Origin: Bacillota bacterium
Lineage (GTDB): Bacteria; Bacillota; UBA4882; UBA8346
DNA length: 64,000 nucleotides
Direction of reading: 5' to 3'
Assembly (NCBI GenBank): GCA_023435565.1
Contig: JAEYRN010000091.1
Span: 1-64,000, forward strand
Shown here piece after piece: positions 9,027-18,318 of the stretch (positions are counted from its first letter, which is position 1; every line of letters begins with the position of its first letter). The translations under genes were made by a program, and so were the position numbers. The notes below the pieces were generated by a model. The model searched no databases. It saw nothing but the letters and a program-made list of their open reading frames with translations, and was not told where the DNA came from.

Positions 9027-9788
9027 TTACTCAACATGATCCAGTAGTTGGTAAACCTCTTGCCAAACCTGGGCAAATTCAGGAGTCCCCGGTTGCCGTG
9101 GCCGCGAAAGCTTATTAATGACTGTTTCTTTAATTGAATGTTGAATTCTGCTTAAAACAGGAATTCGGTCTGCTAGAATAACTGTTTCCTGAATATCATG
9201 GGTCACAAATACAATGGTAACACCCGTTTCAAACCATACATTCAACAAGGTTTGTTGTAATATGTTACGGGTCTGGGCGTCCAAACTGCCAAACGGCTCA
9301 TCCATTAGTAAAACTTGAGGTTGTAATGCTAAAGCCCGAGCAATTGCCGCTTTTTGTTTCATACCACCCGATAGTTGATGGGGATAATAATCGCCAAACC
9401 CTGCCAATCTAACCATTGACAAATAACAATCAGCCGTTTCCCAAAGTTCGCGCATGGAAATCCCACGCTTTTGAATCTTTAATGGAAAAATGATATTTTC
9501 CCTAACGGTCTTCCAGGGAAACAATTGGTCATAGTTTTGAAATACCATAATCCGTTTCACGTCGGGCTTTGTTAAGCGTTTCCCGTTAAGAAATACTCCG
9601 CCGGCATCCGGCGTTTCCAATCCGGCAATGATCCGTAATAAAGTCGATTTTCCCGAGCCGGATGGTCCTAATAAACAAATAAACTCCCCCTGGGCAATCT
9701 CCAATTGCAATTGATCCAGTACAACATTATGTTGGTCCTGGTTCAAGAATGATTTTGAAATACCCCTTAACTCTAAGCTAAAGCTCAT
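9027..9788 (-). CDS. ABC importer ATPase (SsuB/TauB/NrtD type)
   Basis: 253 residues. Walker A GPSGSGKS, signature LSGGMKQK, Walker B VLLMDEPFGSLD and the switch His in FVTHDIQE are intact. It energises import together with the adjacent permease and binding protein. The start at 9788 follows GGAGG by 4 nt; an upstream in-frame ATG at 9818 overlaps the permease gene and is less likely. Confidence 0.88.
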   Translation of the reverse strand: MSFSLELRGISKSFLNQDQHNVVLDQLQLEIAQGEFICLLGPSGSGKSTLLRIIAGLETPDAGGVFLNGKRLTKPDVKRIMVFQNYDQLFPWKTVRENIIFPLKIQKRGISMRELWETADCYLSMVRLAGFGDYYPHQLSGGMKQKAAIARALALQPQVLLMDEPFGSLDAQTRNILQQTLLNVWFETGVTIVFVTHDIQETVILADRIPVLSRIQHSIKETVINKLSRPRQPGTPEFAQVWQEVYQLLDHVE

Positions 9789-9799
9789 ACTGCCTCCAA

Positions 9800-10585
9800 T
9801 CAATTGCTCATGCCCCATTTTTTAACCGTTAACCGCTCAACCTGTTGAAAAAATACATCCTCTACCAGGATCCCGATAAGGACAACCACTAGAATCCCGG
9901 CATAAATCCCGGGGGTGTCCATAAAAACCCGCTTTTTAAAGATAAACCAGCCCAGCCCGCCCTCTCCACCAGCTGCTCCAAAAATCATCTCCGCGCTAAT
10001 CAGAGCCCTCCAAGCTCTAGCCCAGCCGATTTTCAAACCCGCCAACAGATAAGGCAGCGAAGCCGGTACCATGATTAATACGGTACTTTGAAAGGGGTTT
10101 AAACCTATATTTCGCCCTACTTCCCGGTAAATTGCCGGAATGGCTCTAAACCCGGCCAATAGATTGAGGGCCATCGGCCATAATACCGAATGAACAATAA
10201 TAAAAAGGATGGCTTCGCTCCCGGTCCCCATCCATAATATAATCACCGGTAGCAAGGCAACTCCAGGCAAAGGATGGGCAATGGCCGTGATTGTATCGGT
10301 AAACGATTGCCCGAATTTACTAATCATACTCAATCCCGCCAGCAATAGAGCTGCCAGTGTACCAATGATTAGCCCTCCAAGAATTAACTTCAACGATAAT
10401 AATGTTGCCTGAAACATCTCCCCACTCTGTAATGATTGGCTAAGTGAGTCGAATATCTGGGACAATGGCGGGAAAAGGGCCGGATTAGCCCATTTAAAGA
10501 AGGTAATCATTTGCCAAATCAGACCGAAACTGAGTATCCAGAATAAACGTTTTAACCATTGCTTTTCCCTAATTTTACTCTTCAT
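9800..10585 (-). CDS. ABC importer permease (SsuC/TauC type)
   Basis: About 262 residues with six predicted membrane helices and the EAA-type cytoplasmic loop (GRNIGLNPFQSTVLIMVP). The start is uncertain: ATG at 10585, overlapping the binding-protein gene by 11 nt, or ATG at 10594. The overlap implies translational coupling. Confidence 0.85.
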   Translation of the reverse strand: MKSKIREKQWLKRLFWILSFGLIWQMITFFKWANPALFPPLSQIFDSLSQSLQSGEMFQATLLSLKLILGGLIIGTLAALLLAGLSMISKFGQSFTDTITAIAHPLPGVALLPVIILWMGTGSEAILFIIVHSVLWPMALNLLAGFRAIPAIYREVGRNIGLNPFQSTVLIMVPASLPYLLAGLKIGWARAWRALISAEMIFGAAGGEGGLGWFIFKKRVFMDTPGIYAGILVVVLIGILVEDVFFQQVERLTVKKWGMSN

Positions 10586-11549
10586 GGTTAACATTTTCCC
10601 AAAATATTTCGGAAGCTCTTTGCGGTACCTTGCCAATGTACCCGTTTTGTTTCATGAAAGCCGCAAATTGTTTGATACCTTTAACTTCCGGTCGGTAATC
10701 CGTTCCCGGCGCTTGAAGATATTTGAGTAAATCCGCTTCGGGAATTTGATATTCTGCACTTAGCAGCGCCACAGTTTGTTTTGGGTTCTTCCGGACAAAC
10801 TCCATCGCTTGGTGAAGCGACTTGAGATACGCTTGATAGACCCGCTGATTTTGGTCGTGAAATTGAGCGGTAGTAACCCCAACGATGAACGTAAACTCTC
10901 CACCAAAGGCGTCGATACCACTTAAAACTTGCTTCATACCCGGTTGAATCAGTTCTTTCATGAGATATGGGGGAGCGGTAAAATGTGCGCTAATCTCCTT
11001 TTTCGCTAATAAGGCGCTCATCCCATCGGGGTGAGCTAAGGTGACCAATTGGTTATCGAACTTTTTAGCATCGCCAAACTCCCTTTCACAAGCCATTGCT
11101 AGTAAAATATGTTGGACGCTTCCCGGTTGCGGCACGGCAATCCGGTCATGCTGAGTGAAATGTTTTAATGACTGAATCTCTTTTTTCCAAGTCACCAACC
11201 CCACTGGGCTTTCTGAAAGTCCGCTGGCTATCTTCCAAGGCATCCCCTTGTCCCAGCCGATTAAAAAGGGCGGGATAGCAATAAATCCGGCATCGACTCT
11301 ACCAGCTAGCATCGCCTCACGTATCGCAGCCGTATTACTCAACTGATTCCATTCGGCCTTGATTCCGGGCAGATTTTTCTCCAGTAATTTTAACTCTTTC
11401 ATAACTTGGACCGGAGCATAAGCTAACCCGTATTGTTCGGCAATAGATATCTTAAAATCACTCCCGGCCGGTCCTTTGGCCCATCCGGACACTGACCAAA
11501 CTATCACCATTACTAAAAGAGTAACTACCAACCAAAAACGTTGCTTCAT
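10575..11549 (-). CDS. ABC importer substrate-binding protein (NMT1/SsuA type)
   Basis: 324 residues with an N-terminal signal peptide (hydrophobic core LVVTLLVMVIVWSV, cleavage near GWA-K) and an NMT1/OMP family fold. Relatives bind nitrate, taurine, aliphatic sulfonates or thiamine precursors. The sulfur-trafficking locus 1.5 kb away makes an organosulfur ligand attractive, but nothing in the sequence proves it. First gene of the three-gene importer operon. Confidence 0.82.
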   Translation of the reverse strand: MKQRFWLVVTLLVMVIVWSVSGWAKGPAGSDFKISIAEQYGLAYAPVQVMKELKLLEKNLPGIKAEWNQLSNTAAIREAMLAGRVDAGFIAIPPFLIGWDKGMPWKIASGLSESPVGLVTWKKEIQSLKHFTQHDRIAVPQPGSVQHILLAMACEREFGDAKKFDNQLVTLAHPDGMSALLAKKEISAHFTAPPYLMKELIQPGMKQVLSGIDAFGGEFTFIVGVTTAQFHDQNQRVYQAYLKSLHQAMEFVRKNPKQTVALLSAEYQIPEADLLKYLQAPGTDYRPEVKGIKQFAAFMKQNGYIGKVPQRASEIFWENVNHEE

Positions 11550-11574
11550 TTAACTATCACCTTCTTCGCTTTAT

Positions 11575-12813
11575 TTAATGTTTTAAAAACCGGATCAACT
11601 GATTATTTCCCTCAAAATCGTAAATACCAAGGTTTGCATAAGCTCGTTCCACATTTTCTCTTAATATTGCCGTATTTTCACCTTCCGCAATAAAATAGCC
11701 CACTCTTTGGGTGGCATTTATTAACTCCGGGATACAGTCACCGGGTTTAAAATGAAACCCCGCCTTGATTATGCCGTACAAATTCTCTATTAATTCCCGG
11801 CTTGTTAACGATCCAATTTTACAAGGCCGGGCAAAAAACATCTCTACTGAAAAGTGCTTTTTATTGGCCAAGAGATCATAGTTGATTAAGGGTTTAAAAT
11901 CAACTGGTTGGTTTAAACTAGCCCGAATTAACATTTCCAACAGATCAATCCCAGTAGCCTTATGAAAGTATATGTCTTCATAAGCCCCGCCAATCCGGCA
12001 AGCAATCTCGTTAACCTTAATGCCTTCCTCGCCAACCAACATTTGAAAATAGATTGGGCCGTTTCTAATCTGAAAACCGGAAACAATCTGTTCCGATATT
12101 TCTTTTATCCTAAAGTAGTACCAATTAAGAAATCGGGACGGGAAATGATGGGCCGTACAAATCCCAATGTGCCTTTGGCTCTCAAGTGATACCCGATCCA
12201 CTATTGCTATTAAATAAAGTTCTCCGTCAATAACCCAACCGCTAACCGTAATTTCGGAACTGGGATAGTATTCTTCGATCAAAATTTCACGTTGACGGGA
12301 ATAACTTAAAACATCCTGAAAAACATCCCGTATTTCCGAGATAGAATGAAGTTTATATACCCCTCTCTGCCCCTGGCTATCCAAAGGCTTGACCACAACC
12401 GGAAAACGTAAACCTTTAATTTCATGGTCAATAAAGTCTTCATTTACCAAAACATAATTAGCTGAGGGTATACCCGCTTCTTTAAAAATTCGTTTCATTT
12501 CTTTTTTATTGGTGACCGCCTTCGCGGTAGTTGTATTAAGCAATTTAGGTAAATTAAGTTCTTCAGCTACCCGGGCCACGGTATAAACGGGTTGATCGGT
12601 CCCTAAAGTCATAACTCCGTCAATCCGATGCTTTACCCCAATTTCAATATTCTTTTCAATGTCAAAGGAACTAACCTGTTCGTGATAATCGGCAAAAGCT
12701 TTTCCGGGCGGATTAGGATAGTAATCGGAAACAATAACAGTATGCCCCATAGCTTTTGCCCGCCGGATTGCATTTTCCTGGATATGCCCAGCTCCTAGGA
12801 TTAATAATTTCAT
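11575..12813 (-). CDS. ATP-grasp domain enzyme
   Basis: 412 residues. An N-terminal Rossmann-like domain (KLLILGAGHIQENAIRRA) is followed by the ATP-grasp fold (VVKPLDSQGQRGVYKL, ILIEEYYPSSEITV, and NEIACRIGG for metal binding). This layout is that of carboxylate-amine ligases related to PurK and biotin carboxylase. The substrate is unknown. The end lies 25 bp before the binding-protein gene, so it may belong to the importer operon and act on the imported compound (inference). Start supported by GAGGAAGT. Confidence 0.78.
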   Translation of the reverse strand: MKLLILGAGHIQENAIRRAKAMGHTVIVSDYYPNPPGKAFADYHEQVSSFDIEKNIEIGVKHRIDGVMTLGTDQPVYTVARVAEELNLPKLLNTTTAKAVTNKKEMKRIFKEAGIPSANYVLVNEDFIDHEIKGLRFPVVVKPLDSQGQRGVYKLHSISEIRDVFQDVLSYSRQREILIEEYYPSSEITVSGWVIDGELYLIAIVDRVSLESQRHIGICTAHHFPSRFLNWYYFRIKEISEQIVSGFQIRNGPIYFQMLVGEEGIKVNEIACRIGGAYEDIYFHKATGIDLLEMLIRASLNQPVDFKPLINYDLLANKKHFSVEMFFARPCKIGSLTSRELIENLYGIIKAGFHFKPGDCIPELINATQRVGYFIAEGENTAILRENVERAYANLGIYDFEGNNQLIRFLKH

Positions 12814-12904
12814 TATTACTTCCTCGAAATATTCATTATGCCTTTTTTAGCTACTTGTTGTAACCAAGATATAATTATTCGACATATTTCCAATAGATCT
12901 TTTA

Positions 12905-12942
12905 AAAAAATAATCCCAGTACTAAGACTGAGATTATTTTTG
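12905..12942 (-). terminator. Terminator of the sulfur operon
   Basis: Minus-strand AATAATCTCAG and CTGGGATTATT form a stem followed by seven T. It ends the leftward transcript from the rhodanese gene. Confidence 0.8.
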
Positions 12943-13026
12943 TTATTCGGTTTTGAACCCCATTAGAGGTGGATTAATTAAAATAGTATACAATTTACGA
13001 AATCTGTTCAATCTGTGAACGGGTCC

Positions 13027-13923
13027 TTATTTTACCAACGGAAGACCTTTGTTCACCCAACCGTGAGGAGCATTGGAAGGCATTCCGGTGCCGCCGTTCA
13101 TTGATACGGCGTCATAACCTAATAATCTTAATCCGGCAACAGTTTGACCGGCAGTCTGTCCGGTGTAACAATAAACAATAATCTTTTTATTTTTCGGTAG
13201 GGTGTTGAATTTTTGCTCCATTCCCTTACCAAACGGAATATTAATAGCGCCTTCAATGTGCCCTTTGGCAAAATCCTCAGCCTTTCTAACGGAGAGAAAT
13301 ACCACGCTTGAATCTTTTTTATCAACCAAGGCTTTGGCATCGGCTTCACTTATTTTATAATTAGCATAAGTAGTGCCCTTAACTGCGTCTAATCCCTTGA
13401 GATAAGCCGTAACCGCTGTTTTAATCTCCGGTTTAACTACCGATCCGGTTGCCGGAAAAGAATTGGTCTTGGTCTCTGTAACTTCGGCAACGCCTTCAAC
13501 TTTTGCGATACCCAAATCCCATCCGAGATTGACCGATTTGGCGTTAAACCCTGCCGTATTGAGTAATACCACGGTTTGTCCGGCAGTTTGACCGGTATAG
13601 CAATAAACCATAATGGTCTTATCTTTGGGGAGCTTCTCAATATTATCACTAATAGCGGTTCCCCAGGGAGCGTTTACCGCGCCAACGATGTGACCTTTGG
13701 CATAAACATCCGGTTGCCTGATATCCAGGATAAACATGGGTTCATTAGCTTTTACTTTAGCTACGAAATCTTTTTCGCTGATTTTGTAAATATCAGCCGG
13801 CATGTTGGCGAAATACGCGTTGACCGCATCTTCGACCGGAGAACTTGCGGAAACCAAAGCTACGCCAACCATCAAACCAACCACTACCGCAACAATCAAC
13901 CACTTTAAATTCAAACCTTTCAT
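13027..13923 (-). CDS. Exported tandem rhodanese protein
   Basis: 298 residues: a signal peptide or anchor (WLIVAVVVGLMVGVALVSA) and two rhodanese domains (about residues 45-150 and 185-298). Both carry an active-site Cys in the same CYTGQTAGQT loop, so both could hold a persulfide. Rhodaneses move sulfane sulfur from thiosulfate or persulfides to thiol acceptors. The ATG at 13923 follows GGGAGG by 7 nt. Last gene of the YeeE-TusA-YeeE-TrxR operon, which places it at the extracytoplasmic end of a sulfur-uptake path (inference). Confidence 0.88.
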   Translation of the reverse strand: MKGLNLKWLIVAVVVGLMVGVALVSASSPVEDAVNAYFANMPADIYKISEKDFVAKVKANEPMFILDIRQPDVYAKGHIVGAVNAPWGTAISDNIEKLPKDKTIMVYCYTGQTAGQTVVLLNTAGFNAKSVNLGWDLGIAKVEGVAEVTETKTNSFPATGSVVKPEIKTAVTAYLKGLDAVKGTTYANYKISEADAKALVDKKDSSVVFLSVRKAEDFAKGHIEGAINIPFGKGMEQKFNTLPKNKKIIVYCYTGQTAGQTVAGLRLLGYDAVSMNGGTGMPSNAPHGWVNKGLPLVK

Positions 13924-14021
13924 TCGCAAACCTCCCTTAAATTATTAATATTTGGTCCAATTAATTTAAACAATGAAATAGATTACAATATCCGTACGGA
14001 TCTAAAAACTATCATACCATA

Positions 14022-15269
14022 TTATTGATTAATAAGTTTTCGAGCACAGGCATCCAATGTTTGCGCTGAAATCCCTTCCGATATTGTTTCAATTGCCTTC
14101 CCATCCTTAACCAAAACCACAGCCGGGAGGGTCTTGGGAGCCTCTTTACATAGTTTTTCAACTAAAGCGGCAGACTTATAAACGTCAACGTTGGAGACGG
14201 AAATATCCGCTTGATACCGGGATTTAATCTTTTCGATTTCGGGCAAGAGACACCGACACCTTTCATTGGTGGGTTCCCAAACATAAAGCATACAAGGATG
14301 TTCACCATTGAGTAATTGATGATAATATTCGGATTCGGCCAGATAACGTTCAGCTGTTACGGCCGCGATTGCGCCATCTCCCACGGCAGTAGAGACTTGC
14401 CGCAAAAATTTATCCCGAACATCACCGACGGCATAAACACCTTCAAGGTTCGTCTCCATTAGTTCATTGGTTTTCAGATAACCCTTTTCATTCATGTCAA
14501 GTAAGCCTTTGAAAATTTCCGTGTTCGGAAGGTATCCGATAAACAAGAAACACCCGTCGACTTTAATTGGGATAATCTCACCGGTTTTGGTATGCTTCAG
14601 ATTAACCTGGTTCAGCCGTTCTCCTCCGACAAATTCATCAACCATGGTATTCCATACAAACTCCATCTTAGAATTGGCAAAAGCCTGTTCCTGGGCGATT
14701 TTATTAGCATCGAGAATTCCCTGATCGTGAATTACCGAGACAATTACTTTCTTGGCGAACTTTGTTAAGAACATACCCTCCTCGATTGCCGCATCACCAC
14801 TACCAACCATCATTACTACCTTGTCGGTGTAATAAGCGGCGTCACAGGTAGCGCAAAAAGAGATACCCTTATCATAGAGGAAGTTTTCTTCATTTTTGGC
14901 GCCGGTAAGCCGGGGTTTACCGCCTGTGGCCACTATCACTGCTTTAGCACGGTAATCGGCCCGGAAGATTTCCACTAGTTTGCTACCGTCCTCCAACACT
15001 TTCAACCCTTTAACATCGGTGAGTTTAAATTCCACACCCAAACGTTTCGCCTGTTTTTCAAAGAGTTGCATCAGCGCAATTCCTTCAAGGGGTTCCGGAA
15101 AGCCGGGGAAATTTTCGATTTCATTGGTATAAGTAGCAAGCCCGCCGACTAGTGATTTCTCAATTAAAATAGTTTTCAAACGGGCCCGGCCACAATAGAT
15201 CCCGGCAGTCAAACCGGCAGCACCTCCACCAATAATTACTACATCATAATCTAAAACTTTCTTTTCCAT
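14022..15269 (-). CDS. Thioredoxin reductase-like flavoprotein with C-terminal thioredoxin-fold domain
   Basis: 415 residues, about 100 longer than TrxB. FAD site GGGAAGLTAGIYCGRA, redox-active CATC in FCATCDAAYYT and NADPH site MVGSGDAAIEE are all present. Residues about 315-415 resemble a thioredoxin domain, but the usual CGPC is replaced: the aligned segment reads NERCRC, so the first Cys is Asn and an extra Cys follows. This gives a monothiol or C-x-C centre. In the sulfur operon it may reduce persulfides carried by TusA or the rhodanese (inference). RBS GGAGG. Confidence 0.85.
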   Translation of the reverse strand: MEKKVLDYDVVIIGGGAAGLTAGIYCGRARLKTILIEKSLVGGLATYTNEIENFPGFPEPLEGIALMQLFEKQAKRLGVEFKLTDVKGLKVLEDGSKLVEIFRADYRAKAVIVATGGKPRLTGAKNEENFLYDKGISFCATCDAAYYTDKVVMMVGSGDAAIEEGMFLTKFAKKVIVSVIHDQGILDANKIAQEQAFANSKMEFVWNTMVDEFVGGERLNQVNLKHTKTGEIIPIKVDGCFLFIGYLPNTEIFKGLLDMNEKGYLKTNELMETNLEGVYAVGDVRDKFLRQVSTAVGDGAIAAVTAERYLAESEYYHQLLNGEHPCMLYVWEPTNERCRCLLPEIEKIKSRYQADISVSNVDVYKSAALVEKLCKEAPKTLPAVVLVKDGKAIETISEGISAQTLDACARKLINQ

Positions 15270-15282
15270 CAGGAGGCCTCCG

Positions 15283-15813
15283 TTACATGAAATATTTCAC
15301 CAGCAACTTGCTGCCGATCCAGGCGCCGAAAAACATGAAGACCATGTAAATCCAGCCGTGTAGGGATGAAGACGCGAGACCGCTAAATAATGCCCCAATG
15401 TTACATCCAAAAGTAATACGCGCTCCGTAGCCCATTAATAAGCCGCCGCAAATTGCCGCGATAACTTGAGAAACCGATTTAATTTTCTTAATCTTAAACT
15501 GAGACGCAGCCAACGATGCCAGTAAAGCACCAACTATTACCCCGATATTCATTATTGAACCCTGGTGAGTAAAAAAGCTCATTTTTAGAGCATTTTTATG
15601 CGGCCCCATAAAATAAAACCAATTTTCCACATGAACACCGAAAGTCTTGGCAATCCAAGCTCCCCAATAGGAAAACGGGGTAGTCACACCCCAAGGGATT
15701 TTAGAAAGGGTAAATAGGGTGATGTTTAAAACTGCAAGTAAAATTGCGCCGGTGGTGTATGGCCAGGCGTCTTTAACTACTTTTTTAAAAATCGTATTCT
15801 CCTGCAAACTCAT
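15283..15813 (-). CDS. YeeE/YedE-family sulfur transporter, second half
   Basis: 176 residues, four to five hydrophobic helices, with the conserved GYGARITFGCNIGALFSG motif (one Cys) of YeeE/YedE proteins. YeeE of bacteria imports thiosulfate through a line of Cys residues. Here the protein is half-size and pairs with the other half-size YeeE at 16090-16764. The ATG at 15813 follows GAGGGTGGG; the frame is open further upstream but overlaps tusA. Confidence 0.85.
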   Translation of the reverse strand: MSLQENTIFKKVVKDAWPYTTGAILLAVLNITLFTLSKIPWGVTTPFSYWGAWIAKTFGVHVENWFYFMGPHKNALKMSFFTHQGSIMNIGVIVGALLASLAASQFKIKKIKSVSQVIAAICGGLLMGYGARITFGCNIGALFSGLASSSLHGWIYMVFMFFGAWIGSKLLVKYFM

Positions 15814-15826
15814 TTTACACCCACCC

Positions 15827-16054
15827 TCACTTTGTTTTTTCGATATAAATTTCCCATTCACCCTCGGAAGTTTCTTCGATATCCACATTATGGCCTTCTT
15901 TACGGGCCCACTCAGGAACATTCTTCATGGCGCAACTATGGTCGATCTCGACTACCAATACATCTCCGACTTTCATCTCAGCCATTTTCTTTTGAGCCTT
16001 TACCAAAGGAATTGGGCAAGCTTCTCCCATACAATCTAAACGATATTCTGCCAT
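15827..16054 (-). CDS. tusA: TusA-family sulfur carrier
   Basis: 75 residues. The sulfur-carrying Cys lies in GEACPIPLVKAQ (CPxP motif), and the DHSCAMKNVPEWA segment carries a second Cys common in this branch. TusA-type proteins take persulfide sulfur from a donor and pass it on. Placed between two YeeE halves, it most likely receives imported sulfur. RBS GAGGAGT, 7 nt before the ATG. Confidence 0.9.
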   Translation of the reverse strand: MAEYRLDCMGEACPIPLVKAQKKMAEMKVGDVLVVEIDHSCAMKNVPEWARKEGHNVDIEETSEGEWEIYIEKTK

Positions 16055-16089
16055 TTCCGATACTCCTCTCAAAATTAATTTTATTAAAA

Positions 16090-16764
16090 TTAAATACTAC
16101 TCTTTTTCTTTCCCCACCAATCAGCGAGAAAATATAAAACCCCTAATAGCGCTAACTGTAAAACGAATGCTAACGGCCAACCAAGCACCGACGGGAGGTG
16201 AACCTTTGGCGCCGATGCAATTAAAAGCTTGTTCCACCATCCAAAATCACGGGCTCCCCAGAGACTGCCGATTACAAAAAAGATTAGGGAGAGCCACTGC
16301 ATCATAAATCCTTCACCGACACGCATCAAGGTTCCGGAAGCGCAACCGCCCGAGATTACTGCGCCGATTCCAAAAAGCAGCGCTCCGATAGCAATATGCA
16401 ATCCGGCCGGGCTAACAGCTCCCGGAACTCCCTTTCCACCTTGGACTGCGATGAATTGAATCAATCCGAAACCAACCAGAGCAATCGCAAGGGCCAATAA
16501 CACCGCTTTGGATAAAGAAGTGCCACCGGTCAAAACCGGGTCACGAAATGCCGCTGTAAAACAAAAACGGGATTTTTGGAGAACCACTCCGAACCCCACC
16601 CCAAAAATCCAGGCAATCGCCAGACCCTTTGAAATCTGACCAAAAATAATCGCCAAGACTATTACCAAAACCAAGAGTCCAACGGCAATCGGCAACTGGT
16701 TCTTTTTCTTTTTCGGACTACGTTTAACCTCAGTCCTTCCGGAAACCGAAGCTTGAACAGACAA
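16090..16764 (-). CDS. YeeE/YedE-family sulfur transporter, first half
   Basis: About 224 residues with five to six membrane helices. The conserved LQKSRFCFTAAFRDP and GGCASGTLMRVGEG segments carry the Cys residues used in thiosulfate passage by YeeE. The start is probably the TTG at 16764, 6 nt after AAGGAGGG; a GTG at 16794 is possible. First gene of the sulfur operon, divergent from a LysR regulator. Confidence 0.85.
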   Translation of the reverse strand: MSVQASVSGRTEVKRSPKKKKNQLPIAVGLLVLVIVLAIIFGQISKGLAIAWIFGVGFGVVLQKSRFCFTAAFRDPVLTGGTSLSKAVLLALAIALVGFGLIQFIAVQGGKGVPGAVSPAGLHIAIGALLFGIGAVISGGCASGTLMRVGEGFMMQWLSLIFFVIGSLWGARDFGWWNKLLIASAPKVHLPSVLGWPLAFVLQLALLGVLYFLADWWGKKKSSI

Positions 16765-16892
16765 TGCAACCCCTCCTTTTGTTCTATTTTTCACAAACTT
16801 TTTATACTTTAATTATAATGCTATCCCAGTTAATTAGAATAATAAGTTTTTGTTATGAAGTATAAATCTTTCTTAAAAAATATGATAATTAT

Positions 16893-16990
16893 GAGAATTG
16901 CATAATTACCTTAGTTGACTCTTCAGCCACAATATATAGTGACAAACCCAGATGTATCTATCAATAAAATTTTTAAATTATTCAATTCTC
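16893..16990. repeat. Structured interspersed repeat, family A, copy 3
   Basis: 98-bp copy. The left half matches copies 1 and 2 closely, including GAGAATTGCATAATTACC and the CTTCAGCCACAATATATAG arm. The right half lacks about 16 bp, so the internal stem is lost, but the terminal CAATTCTC remains. It lies in the divergent promoter region between yeeE and the LysR gene, where it could affect expression. Confidence 0.82.
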
Positions 16991-17106
16991 TCAATTACCA
17001 GAAAAACCGGGGAGGAAACCGAGGAAAAATTTAGAATTAACAATAATGTTTCAATAAATTTTTTCATTCCTTAATACAATACTTCAATTCCGATAAGGGG
17101 TATGAA

Positions 17107-18003
17107 ATGAATATTGAGCATCTCAAAGCCTTTGTAGAAACCGTCCAACTTTCCAGTATTTCTAAAGCTGCCGACCGGCTTCATCTTACCCAACCGGCGG
17201 TTAGTCTACAAATTCAAAGTTTGGAATCCTCAATCGGATATCAATTACTAATCAGAAGCAATCGCGGCGTCCAGCTCACCGAATATGGTAAGGTTTTTTA
17301 TTCCTATGCCCAAAGTTTCTTAACCTTATGGGATAATCTGCAACATGATTTAAAAAACATTCAGGAAGGTCAAACCGCAGCGCTCCAAGTTGGGACGTGT
17401 CCCGCTATTGGTCAATATGCCCTTCCCTGTGCCATCTATTTGTTTAAACAAAAATACCCCCAAATCAGGCTCTCGGTCCAAAGTATTTCCAGCGATACAA
17501 TTCTCAGTGAAGTTAGAGATCATACCCTTCAGATTGGTTTTTTAGAAGGTATTCCCGAGGTTTCCGATTTAGCCGTTCATGTTGTTTTACAATCGGATTT
17601 GCTACTGGTGGGAGCGCCTGCCAATATTCCACAAACCGTTACTTTGGGGGAGCTCTCCAATCTGCCTTTGGTTTTAACCCCTGAAACATGTGATGTAAGG
17701 CGTTCACTCAAAAAAAACCTAGCCCGGTATAAAATGGATGATAGTAAACTTCAACCCTTTTTAGAACTTGACGGCTTGGAAAGTGTTAAGTCGGCTATTA
17801 TATCAGGACACGGCCTTTCGTTCTTCCCATACCTGGCAATTAAAAAAGAGTTGTTTTCCGGAGAATTAAAACAAGTGGAAATTAAAGACGCTAAATTAGA
17901 GATAACATTCTCAATGGTTTGGCGAAAAGATCAAACCTTGTCGGAACAAGGAGATGCGTTTGTAAATTTCATCAAAACAGATGGCGGTCAAAGCTTTTGT
18001 TAG
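17107..18003 (+). CDS. LysR-family regulator
   Basis: 298 residues. The N-terminal winged helix (FVETVQLSSISKAADRLHLT) is typical, and the rest is a LysR substrate-binding domain of the CysL/CbbR kind. It is divergent from the sulfur operon and convergent with a second TusA, so it probably controls sulfur uptake in response to a sulfur metabolite (inference). AAGGGG lies before the ATG. Confidence 0.9.
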   Translation: MNIEHLKAFVETVQLSSISKAADRLHLTQPAVSLQIQSLESSIGYQLLIRSNRGVQLTEYGKVFYSYAQSFLTLWDNLQHDLKNIQEGQTAALQVGTCPAIGQYALPCAIYLFKQKYPQIRLSVQSISSDTILSEVRDHTLQIGFLEGIPEVSDLAVHVVLQSDLLLVGAPANIPQTVTLGELSNLPLVLTPETCDVRRSLKKNLARYKMDDSKLQPFLELDGLESVKSAIISGHGLSFFPYLAIKKELFSGELKQVEIKDAKLEITFSMVWRKDQTLSEQGDAFVNFIKTDGGQSFC

Positions 18004-18009
18004 TGATAA

Positions 18010-18231
18010 TCAGCTGCGCTTGGTAAGTTTAATCTCCCAAATGCCGTTAGCGACTTCCTCAACCTCAATACTGGCCACCAAATTCTTAGTGGCCTCCTTG
18101 ATATTTGCTACCGCGCAACTATGATCGACTATGATCTTGGCTGTTTCACCCGGTTGCAACCGGCTAAATTGTTCAATCGCTTTTAATGAAGGGACCGGAC
18201 AGATATCCCCCAGACAATTCAATTTATCCAT
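18010..18231 (-). CDS. TusA-family sulfur carrier, second copy
   Basis: 73 residues with the CPVPSLKA motif and the DHSCAVANI segment. Related to, but distinct from, the copy at 15827-16054. It ends 7 bp from the LysR stop on the opposite strand and has its own leader. It may serve a different acceptor. Confidence 0.9.
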   Translation of the reverse strand: MDKLNCLGDICPVPSLKAIEQFSRLQPGETAKIIVDHSCAVANIKEATKNLVASIEVEEVANGIWEIKLTKRS

Positions 18232-18318
18232 AACAAGTCCTTTACCGATTCTTTTCCTTTACCAGCTTTTATTCTTGATTGTTCTATTAAAAACCTGCCT
18301 GTATCTCCTCCCCAAATC

